The notes under the pieces: model-generated
Seen by the model: only the letters and a program-made list of their open reading frames with translations
Told to the model about the DNA's origin: nothing
The model's database searches: none
In this document: one piece after another, positions 7,787-11,848 of the stretch
How the letters are laid out: every line of letters starts with the position of its first letter
How positions within the stretch are numbered: the first letter of the stretch is position 1
Source: Trebonia sp.
GTDB taxonomy: Bacteria > Actinomycetota > Actinomycetes > Streptosporangiales > Streptosporangiaceae
Direction: 5' to 3'
DNA length: 11,848 bases
Assembly (NCBI GenBank): GCA_030043595.1
Contig: JASHXJ010000047.1
Coordinates: 1 to 11,848, forward strand
Translations under genes and position numbers: made by a program

Positions 7787-7795
7787 TGTCCGGCC

Positions 7796-8149
7796 CTAGC
7801 GCGCGTAGTTGCTGGCACCGAACCAGTCGACGACCACCACTGGGTCGTCGCCGATCACCCACGCGTCGTGCCCGGTCGGCAGAACGGTGACGTCTCCCGG
7901 GCCAGCGACGAATTCGGTGCCGTCGTCCATCAGGATCGCCAGCTTGCCGCTGACGTGGTACTGGAAGTGCCGCACCTGGCAGCTGCTGGTGCCGGCGACC
8001 GGCTTGACATCGTTGGACCATCGCCAGCCGGGCTGCAAGGTCAGCCGCCCGACTTGCCCGCCACCGACGTGGAGGATGTCGGCGCGCCCGTTGGGGAACT
8101 CCCGCGTTTCGTCTGATGACGCGAACGTCTTGTGCTCGGCCTTGTCCAT
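7796..8149 (-). CDS. Single-domain cupin protein
   Basis: A 117-residue cytoplasmic cupin barrel. Cupin motif 1 is recognisable at VRHFQYHVSGKLAI (His61 and His65) and motif 2 at PGDVTVLPTGHDAWVIG (His94), giving a three-histidine metal site; the usual motif 1 glutamate is not obvious. The preceding GGQVGRLTLQPGWRWSNDVKP is typical of a group of small actinobacterial cupins of unknown substrate, and the C-terminus ends VVVVDWFGASNYA. The start ATG at 8149 has a GGAAGG ribosome site (minus strand, about 8158-8163). It is transcribed away from the tetR-family gene, and a strong promoter with an embedded palindrome lies between them, so it is very likely the regulated target. It may bind or modify a small molecule such as the inducer; this is inference. 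Confidence 0.88.
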   Translation of the reverse strand: MDKAEHKTFASSDETREFPNGRADILHVGGGQVGRLTLQPGWRWSNDVKPVAGTSSCQVRHFQYHVSGKLAILMDDGTEFVAGPGDVTVLPTGHDAWVIGDDPVVVVDWFGASNYAR

Positions 8150-8199
8150 CGCCGCATTCCTTCCGTGTTCGAGGCACGCTTATACTTGCTTGCGAAGTA

Positions 8200-8219
8200 C
8201 TTACTTATTGGTAAGTCAG
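8200..8219. promoter_or_regulatory. TetR-type operator 1 (inverted repeat)
   Basis: A 20-bp imperfect palindrome running from CTTACTTATT to GGTAAGTCAG. It contains the perfect arms ACTTAC (8199-8204) and GTAAGT (8211-8216). Seven of ten half-site positions are symmetric, and its right half nearly repeats that of operator 2. It lies about +10 to +29 relative to the predicted cupin transcript, a position suited to blocking transcription. Confidence 0.7.
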
Positions 8220-8235
8220 GACTACGGTTAGCCAG

Positions 8236-8264
8236 ATTCTGACCTACCAGTAAGTCAGCGTCAA
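8236..8264 (-). promoter_or_regulatory. Promoter of the cupin gene, overlapped by the operator
   Basis: On the minus strand, TTGACG (plus-strand cgtcaa, 8259-8264) and CAGAAT (plus-strand attctg, 8236-8241) are separated by exactly 17 bp, a good sigma70/HrdB-type arrangement. Transcription would start near 8229, leaving a leader of about 80 nt before the cupin ATG at 8149. The spacer 8242-8258 is occupied by operator 2. Confidence 0.6.
8239..8258. promoter_or_regulatory. TetR-type operator 2 (inverted repeat)
   Basis: A 20-bp palindrome whose halves CTGACCTACC and AGTAAGTCAG are symmetric at 8 of 10 positions. It shares GTAAGTCAG with operator 1, and the two centres are 39 bp apart. It fills the -10/-35 spacer of the cupin promoter and lies 21 bp upstream of the tetR-family start, so it could control both genes. 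Confidence 0.75.
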
Positions 8265-8279
8265 GGGTTGGACGGAGGC

Positions 8280-8885
8280 ATGATGGGTGTCGGCTGGGCG
8301 GGGGACGACACGGGTACGGCAGCGCGGATCCTGGACGTCGCGGAGGGGCTGGTCCAGGTACGCGGCTTCAACGGCTTCAGCTACGCGGACATCTCCGCTG
8401 AGGTGGGCATAACCCGGGCCGCGCTGCACTATCACTTCGCCGGCAAGGCTGACCTCGGGCTTGCGATGATCAACCGGTACGCGAGCCGCTTCACCGCAGC
8501 CCTCGCCGCCATCGACACGGCGGGCATGCCGCCAGGCGGCAGGCTCGCCGGGTACGCCAGCCTCTATCTTCGCGTCCTGCGCCAGCAGCGGATGTGCCTG
8601 TGCGGCATGCTCGCCGCCGAGTACCAGACTCTTCCCCAGCCCATGCAAGAGGCCGTGACCAGCTTCTTTGACGCGAACGAGAGCTGGCTGGAGAAGGTTC
8701 TCGACGAAGGCCGCCAGGACGGAAGCGTGCGGTTTCCTGGTACCGCGCGAGACACCGCGCGGATGATCATCGCCTGCCTTGAGGGCGCTATGCTCGTCGA
8801 GCGGCCCTACGGAGACACCACGCGTTTCCAGGCTGTCGTGGCCAGCCTGCTCGCAGGCCTCACTCGTCGCGCTGACCAGGATTAG
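8280..8885 (+). CDS. TetR/AcrR-family transcriptional regulator
   Basis: A 201-residue dimeric repressor-type protein. The N-terminal DNA-binding domain reads ARILDVAEGLVQVRGFNGFSY, followed by the recognition core ADISAEVGITRAALHYHFAGKADL (about 36-59), a textbook TetR HTH. The C-terminal ligand/dimer domain (about 70-200) includes LYLRVLRQQRMCLCGMLAAEY with a CxC pair (Cys106, Cys108), a pattern I recall from one TetR subgroup. Start choice: ATG ATG at 8280 and 8283 follow GGAGG (8274-8278). The second ATG has the more normal 4-nt spacing; a TTG at 8268 is in frame but lies before the ribosome site. The gene is divergent from the cupin gene, with two matching palindromes between, so autoregulation and cupin repression are the natural inference. 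Ligand unknown. A clear promoter for this gene is not visible. Confidence 0.93.
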   Translation: MMGVGWAGDDTGTAARILDVAEGLVQVRGFNGFSYADISAEVGITRAALHYHFAGKADLGLAMINRYASRFTAALAAIDTAGMPPGGRLAGYASLYLRVLRQQRMCLCGMLAAEYQTLPQPMQEAVTSFFDANESWLEKVLDEGRQDGSVRFPGTARDTARMIIACLEGAMLVERPYGDTTRFQAVVASLLAGLTRRADQD

Positions 8886-8898
8886 CGAAACAGCCGGG

Positions 8899-8924
8899 GG
8901 ACGGGCGAAGATACGCGCCCGTTC
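8899..8924. terminator. Hairpin between convergent tetR-family and zinc-ribbon genes
   Basis: GGACGGGCG (8899-8907) pairs with CGCCCGTTC (8916-8924) as a 9-bp stem with one G-U pair and an 8-nt loop. It sits 14 bp past the regulator stop and 24 bp before the stop of the convergent zinc-ribbon gene. It has no T-tract on either strand, like many actinobacterial terminators, and could serve both directions. Confidence 0.55.
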
Positions 8925-8948
8925 TGAAGAAGAATTTTGCGCACTTCG

Positions 8949-9137
8949 CTATGCGAGCACGTGGGCGGCGATCAGCAGGCCGAGCAGCAGGATCAGCGCG
9001 ACGGCGATGAGCAGTTGCGGGGTAATTCCAGCGGGGCCGTGGTGGTGCATGTGCGCGCGGGCGGCTCGGCATACCGGGCAGCGTCCCTCGATCACTGGAC
9101 CTGCGCAGTGCGCGCAGATCAGGTGCTCGCAGCTCAT
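8949..9137 (-). CDS. Zinc-ribbon membrane microprotein
   Basis: A 62-residue protein with two visible parts. Residues 3-23 carry CxxxxCxxC (Cys3, Cys8, Cys11) and CPVC (Cys20, Cys23), so Cys8-x2-Cys11 and Cys20-x2-Cys23 form a compact zinc ribbon. A histidine-rich linker (HMHHH, 29-33) follows. Residues 38-62 (ITPQLLIAVALILLLGLL onward) form a single C-terminal membrane helix with almost nothing beyond it, like a tail anchor. Positive charges before the helix favour a cytoplasmic ribbon. The ATG at 9137 is preceded by GGAAGGGG 6 nt upstream. It is divergent from ftsE across 197 bp and convergent with the regulator gene. I do not know its function; the purposeful cysteine pattern, helix and ribosome site make it a real gene. 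It may be a membrane-tethered metal or protein-interaction module. Confidence 0.82.
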   Translation of the reverse strand: MSCEHLICAHCAGPVIEGRCPVCRAARAHMHHHGPAGITPQLLIAVALILLLGLLIAAHVLA

Positions 9138-9226
9138 CTCGTACCCCTTCCGGTAGCGGTGGCCCGGCGCACTTGGAGTGATCTGGAGCCTTAGCCGCCA
9201 GTTTCCCCCTAGACTGTTCCCTGGCC

Positions 9227-9237
9227 TAACCAGGTTA
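9227..9237. repeat. Short palindrome in the region before ftsE
   Basis: TAACC-A-GGTTA is a perfect 11-bp inverted repeat in the 197-bp divergent region between the zinc-ribbon gene and ftsE. It overlaps a CCTGG/CCAGG pair (9220-9224, 9230-9234). A -10-like TAGACT lies at 9210-9215 (plus strand) without a convincing -35. It could be a regulator site for either gene, or chance. Confidence 0.3.
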
Positions 9238-9334
9238 CCCGCAAGTTGCCCGGCTGGGCCGGAAATACCCGCCAGGCAGTAGATGTGCCTCGGGTTGGCC
9301 TGTCCCTCCTCGTCGAGATCGTAGTGATGGTCCC

Positions 9335-10024
9335 GTGATCAACTTTGACAACGTCACCAAGATCTACCCGAACCAGAATCGGGCCGCGCTGGAGAACGTC
9401 GACCTCACGGTCAACAAGGGCGAGTTCGTTTTCCTGGTCGGTCCCTCCGGGTCCGGCAAGTCGACCTTCCTGCGGCTGATCCTCAAGGAGGAGCGGCCGA
9501 CCGACGGGCAGATTCACGTGGCCGGCAAAGACCTCGCGCGGCTCACGAACTGGAAGGTGCCGCACCTGCGCCGCCGGATCGGCTGCGTCTTCCAGGACTT
9601 CCGGCTCCTTCCGAACAAGAACGTCTACCAGAACGTGGCGTTCGCGCTCGAGGTGATCGGCAAGCCACGGCGCTTCATCCGCCGCGTGGTCCCCGAGGTC
9701 ATCGACCTCGTGGGACTCGAGGGCAAGCACGACCGGATGCCGGACGAGCTGTCCGGAGGTGAGCAGCAGCGGGTGGCGATGGCCCGGGCGTTCGTCAACC
9801 GCCCGATGATCCTGCTCGCCGACGAGCCGACGGGGAACATCGACCCCGCGACGTCGATCGGGATCATGAAAGTGCTCGACCGGATCAACAGGACCGGGAC
9901 GACCGTCGTCATGGCCACCCACGACGCCGCCATCGTCGACTCGATGCGCAAGCGCGTCATCGAGCTGGAGTACGGCAAGGTGGTCCGCGACCAGGTACGA
10001 GGCGTCTACGGTCAGGCGTACTAG
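9335..10024 (+). CDS. ftsE: Cell-division ABC transporter ATP-binding protein FtsE
   Basis: The cytoplasmic ATPase of the FtsEX complex. With FtsX it converts ATP hydrolysis at the divisome into activation of extracellular peptidoglycan hydrolases (in mycobacteria RipC) rather than transport. The 229 residues show Walker A GPSGSGKS (36-43), the Q-loop VFQDFRLLPN with Gln87, signature LSGGEQQR (139-146), Walker B ILLADEPT with Asp/Glu at 163-164, and switch histidine His196 in ATHD. NWKVPHLRRRIGCVFQDFRLL and the C-terminal DQVRGVYG are characteristic of actinobacterial FtsE. The start is GTG at 9335, giving the canonical MINFDNVTKIYPN opening. No clear ribosome site precedes it; a weak TAGTGAT 6 nt upstream hints at a leaderless or near-leaderless mRNA. 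It lies 100 bp before ftsX in the same orientation. Confidence 0.97.
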   Translation: MINFDNVTKIYPNQNRAALENVDLTVNKGEFVFLVGPSGSGKSTFLRLILKEERPTDGQIHVAGKDLARLTNWKVPHLRRRIGCVFQDFRLLPNKNVYQNVAFALEVIGKPRRFIRRVVPEVIDLVGLEGKHDRMPDELSGGEQQRVAMARAFVNRPMILLADEPTGNIDPATSIGIMKVLDRINRTGTTVVMATHDAAIVDSMRKRVIELEYGKVVRDQVRGVYGQAY

Positions 10025-10035
10025 CCGGGCCTATT

Positions 10036-10059
10036 GCCTGGCTGCCTGGGTACCTGGTT
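10036..10059 (+). repeat. Three 8-bp tandem repeats in the ftsE-ftsX gap
   Basis: Three successive 8-mers share the core CCTGG: gcctggct, gcctgggt and acctggtt (10036-10043, 10044-10051, 10052-10059). They occupy the first part of the unusually roomy 100-bp ftsE-ftsX spacer, which otherwise holds only the ftsX leader and ribosome site. Function unknown. Confidence 0.5.
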
Positions 10060-10124
10060 ACCGCCTGCTTACGGCGTGCCGGGCGAGACCACACAGGACT
10101 ACTGAGGGATGAGATAAGGCCAGT

Positions 10125-11030
10125 ATGCGTTCAAACTTCGTGTTCCAGGAGATCTGGGTCGGGCTGCGCCGGAATCTCACCATGACGATCGCGCTCGTGG
10201 TGGTGGTGGCGATCAGCCTGTCCCTGCTTGGCACGGGGCTGCTGTTCGTCAAGCAGGTCGACAGCACGCGGACCTACTGGCAGAGCAAGGTGGAGATATC
10301 CGTCTACCTGTGCACGACCGACAGCCCCAACCCGGCCTGCAGCGGCGCGGTGACCGGAGCGGAGCAGCAGCAGATCTACCAGACGCTGAAAGCGATGCCG
10401 CAGGTAGAAGACGTCTCCTACGTCTCTCAGACGCAGGCGTTCGCCCTGTTCAAGCAGGACTTCTCCAACGACCCGTCGTACGTCTCGACCGTGGGCGAAA
10501 ACGAGATACCGCCATCGTTCGAGGTCAAGCTGCGCGACCCGGCGGCTGACTACAACATCGTCGCGAGTGCGGTCACGGGCGCGCCCGGCGTGGACTCGGT
10601 GGTCGACGAGATGACGATCCTCGCCAAGTTCTACCGGCTCCTGGACGGAGCCAGGAACGCGGTCGTGATCGTGGCGCTGATCCTGATCGTCGCCGCGATC
10701 CTGCTCGTGGCCAACACGATCCGGCTGTCGGCGTTCAACCGGCGCCGGGAGACCGGAATCATGCGGCTGGTCGGTGCCTCCAACTTCTACATCCAGCTGC
10801 CGTTCCTGCTCGAGGGAGTGATCGCCGGCCTGTTTGGCTGGGCGCTCGCCGCCGGCCTGCTGATTGGAGTGAAGTCGCTGCTACTGAATAACCTGCAGCA
10901 GTACTTCAGCTACAACGTGGGCCTGACGGCCGCCGACCTCGTCGAGGTCATCGTGCTCGCGATGTGCGTGGGAGTGCTGCTGTGCGGCGTGACGTCGTTC
11001 CTGACGCTGCGCCGCTACCTGCGCGTCTAG
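10125..11030 (+). CDS. ftsX: Cell-division membrane protein FtsX
   Basis: The permease-like partner of FtsE in the cytoplasmic membrane, relaying ATPase state to periplasmic or septal hydrolases through its large extracellular loop. The 301 residues give the FtsX topology: short cytoplasmic N-terminus (RSNFVFQEIWVGLRRN), TM1 about 19-42, extracellular loop about 43-178, TM2 about 179-202, TM3 about 226-253 and TM4 about 269-295. The loop carries Cys63 and Cys72 (YLCTTDSPNPAC), which could form a disulphide outside the cell. The cytoplasmic segment after TM2, SAFNRRRETGIMRLVGAS, is the conserved FtsX motif contacting FtsE. ATG 10125 follows TAAGG at about 6 nt. The length matches actinobacterial family members. 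It lies downstream of ftsE and 74 bp upstream of smpB, consistent with a ftsE-ftsX-smpB transcription unit. Confidence 0.96.
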   Translation: MRSNFVFQEIWVGLRRNLTMTIALVVVVAISLSLLGTGLLFVKQVDSTRTYWQSKVEISVYLCTTDSPNPACSGAVTGAEQQQIYQTLKAMPQVEDVSYVSQTQAFALFKQDFSNDPSYVSTVGENEIPPSFEVKLRDPAADYNIVASAVTGAPGVDSVVDEMTILAKFYRLLDGARNAVVIVALILIVAAILLVANTIRLSAFNRRRETGIMRLVGASNFYIQLPFLLEGVIAGLFGWALAAGLLIGVKSLLLNNLQQYFSYNVGLTAADLVEVIVLAMCVGVLLCGVTSFLTLRRYLRV

Positions 11031-11104
11031 GCGTCCGCGGCCGGGGCGGCCCCGCTGGCTGGCCCTGGTCCGACGGTAGCCGCAGGCTGGCCGACAGGAG
11101 AGAC

Positions 11105-11569
11105 GTGGCACGCGAGCAGGGAAACAAGGTCATCGCACGGAACCGGCGTGCCAGGCACGACTACGCGATCGAGGACGTCTACGAGGCCGGCATCGCGCTC
11201 ACCGGCACCGAGGTGAAGTCGCTGCGGGCCGGCCGCGCGTCGCTGGCCGACGGGTTCGCGCAGGTCTCAGACGGGGAAGTCTGGCTGTATAACGTTCACA
11301 TACCGGAGTACACGCTGGGCACCTGGACCAACCACGTACCCAGGCGGACCAGAAAGCTTTTGCTGCACCGGGGAGAAATTGACCGGCTGGTCCGCGAGAC
11401 ATCGGAACAGGGCCTGACTCTTATCCCGCTGTCGCTGTATTTCAAGGACGGCAAAGTCAAGGTGGAGCTTGCGCTTGCCCGCGGCAAACGGACATACGAT
11501 AAAAGACAAGACCTGGCCCGGCGGGACGCAGCCAGGGAGGTCGAGCGTGCCCTGCGGCGACGACGGTGA
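11105..11569 (+). CDS. smpB: SsrA (tmRNA)-binding protein SmpB
   Basis: Binds tmRNA and delivers it to ribosomes stalled on mRNAs without a stop codon, allowing tagging and recycling. The 154-residue OB-fold protein shows the family landmarks: NKVIARNRRARHDYAIEDVYEAGI, LTGTEVKSLRAGRASLADGFA, YNVHIPEY, RTRKLLLHRGEI, LIPLSLYFKDGKVKVELALARGKRTYDKR, and a basic C-terminal tail (RRDAAREVERALRRRR) that enters the mRNA channel. The start is GTG at 11105, preceded by AGGAGA about 4-6 nt upstream; the frame stays open further upstream to 10964, but that part overlaps ftsX and does not resemble SmpB. The stop TGA at 11567-11569 is followed after 15 nt by the next gene. The partner RNA gene ssrA is not recognisable in this window. 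Confidence 0.97.
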   Translation: MAREQGNKVIARNRRARHDYAIEDVYEAGIALTGTEVKSLRAGRASLADGFAQVSDGEVWLYNVHIPEYTLGTWTNHVPRRTRKLLLHRGEIDRLVRETSEQGLTLIPLSLYFKDGKVKVELALARGKRTYDKRQDLARRDAAREVERALRRRR

Positions 11570-11584
11570 CTCCGGAGGCGGACG

Positions 11585-11848
11585 GTGACTGCGCGCTCGG
11601 ATGACCGGAGCGGCCATGGTGGGCAGCCCCGGATATACGGGCTGCCGCCGTCGGCCTCCGAGCCCCGGATGCCGCCCCGTCCTGGCGGTCAGCCGCTTCC
11701 GCAGCGTTCGGATGTTCCGCTTCCGCCCCGCCCCGGCGGTCCGCCTGATTCCCCGCCCGGCTCCTCCCCGCGATCCGCGACAGCATGGGGGCGCACCCGG
11801 TTCGCCGCTGCCGCCTCGTCCCGGCGCGCCGCTGCCGCCTCGTCCCGG
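11585..11848 (+). CDS. Proline-rich repeat protein, 3' partial, possible frameshift
   Basis: I do not recognise this gene. GTG at 11585 follows a strong ribosome site GGAGG (11574-11578) with 6-nt spacing, 15 nt after smpB, so it is probably co-transcribed and the start is well supported. The visible 88 codons are rich in Pro, Gly, Arg and Ser, with PPRPGGQPLPQRSD followed by PLPPRPGG (11717-11740), suggesting a disordered N-terminal extension such as precedes a membrane helix in many actinobacterial envelope proteins. The initial frame stays open to the right edge but turns into AAAASSRRAAAASSR. The frame one base further (+1) instead continues the same motif, GSPLPPRPGAPLPPRP, from 11799 to the edge. 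A frameshift between about 11740 and 11800, real or from sequencing, is therefore likely. Confidence 0.6.
   Translation, partial: MTARSDDRSGHGGQPRIYGLPPSASEPRMPPRPGGQPLPQRSDVPLPPRPGGPPDSPPGSSPRSATAWGRTRFAAAASSRRAAAASSR
11803..11848 (+). repeat. 24-bp tandem repeat encoding G(S/A)PLPPRP
   Basis: A 22-bp string from cgccgctg to cgtcccgg at 11803-11824 recurs identically at 11827-11848, a 24-bp (8-codon) period that runs into the window edge. In the +1 frame each unit encodes PLPPRPG. The number of further copies cannot be seen. Confidence 0.75.

Noticed and set aside
10964..11104. Longer SmpB starting inside ftsX
   Set aside because: The extension overlaps ftsX in another frame and has no SmpB similarity. 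The GTG at 11105 has a ribosome site and begins the family N-terminus.
11570..11848. tmRNA (ssrA) downstream of smpB
   Set aside because: No tRNA-like acceptor end or tag reading frame is recognisable. The sequence is instead a proline-rich coding region with a good ribosome site.

Overview
The window is very GC-rich DNA (roughly 70 % by eye, with strong G/C preference at third codon positions). It carries a typical actinobacterial gene set: a giant NAD-dependent glutamate dehydrogenase, peptide chain release factor 2, the FtsE/FtsX divisome ABC pair and SmpB. A high-GC actinobacterium, in the broad sense of Streptomyces relatives, is the safest reading. The sequence alone does not fix the genus.

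Layout from left to right. Positions 1-4700 (+): the 3' nine-tenths or so of the NAD-glutamate dehydrogenase gene, open through the left edge. Positions 4682-5779 (-): a secreted lipoprotein whose 3' end overlaps the dehydrogenase gene tail to tail by 19 bp. Positions 5866-6978 (+): prfB, divergent from the lipoprotein across 86 bp, where both genes look leaderless. Positions 7003-8885: an accessory-looking block. It holds a two-gene operon on the minus strand (DUF1059 small protein, then a SnoaL-like protein, coupled by an ATGA overlap), a minus-strand single-domain cupin, and a divergent TetR-family regulator. Two related 20-bp palindromes lie between cupin and regulator, and one exactly fills the spacer of a good sigma70-type promoter facing the cupin. 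Positions 8949-9137 (-): a 62-residue zinc-ribbon protein with one membrane helix. Positions 9335-11569 (+): ftsE, ftsX and smpB. Position 11585 to the right edge (+): the start of a proline-rich repeat protein.

How the genes work together. prfB (termination at UGA/UAA) and smpB (trans-translation rescue) concern the end of translation. ftsE/ftsX control septal cell-wall hydrolysis. The glutamate dehydrogenase links amino-acid catabolism to the TCA cycle. The TetR/cupin pair looks like a self-contained ligand-responsive switch. The DUF1059/SnoaL operon beside it has no matching operator, so it is probably regulated separately.

Points most worth a second look: (1) RF2 carries Ser-Lys-Tyr exactly where the stop-codon-reading Ser-Pro-Phe tripeptide should be; (2) the TetR operator and promoter architecture; (3) the zinc-ribbon membrane microprotein divergent from ftsEX; (4) a PLPPRPG repeat that changes reading frame at the right edge, indicating a frameshift or sequence error. 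I see no mobile element, CRISPR array, tRNA or rRNA. No gene-free stretch exceeds 300 bases.
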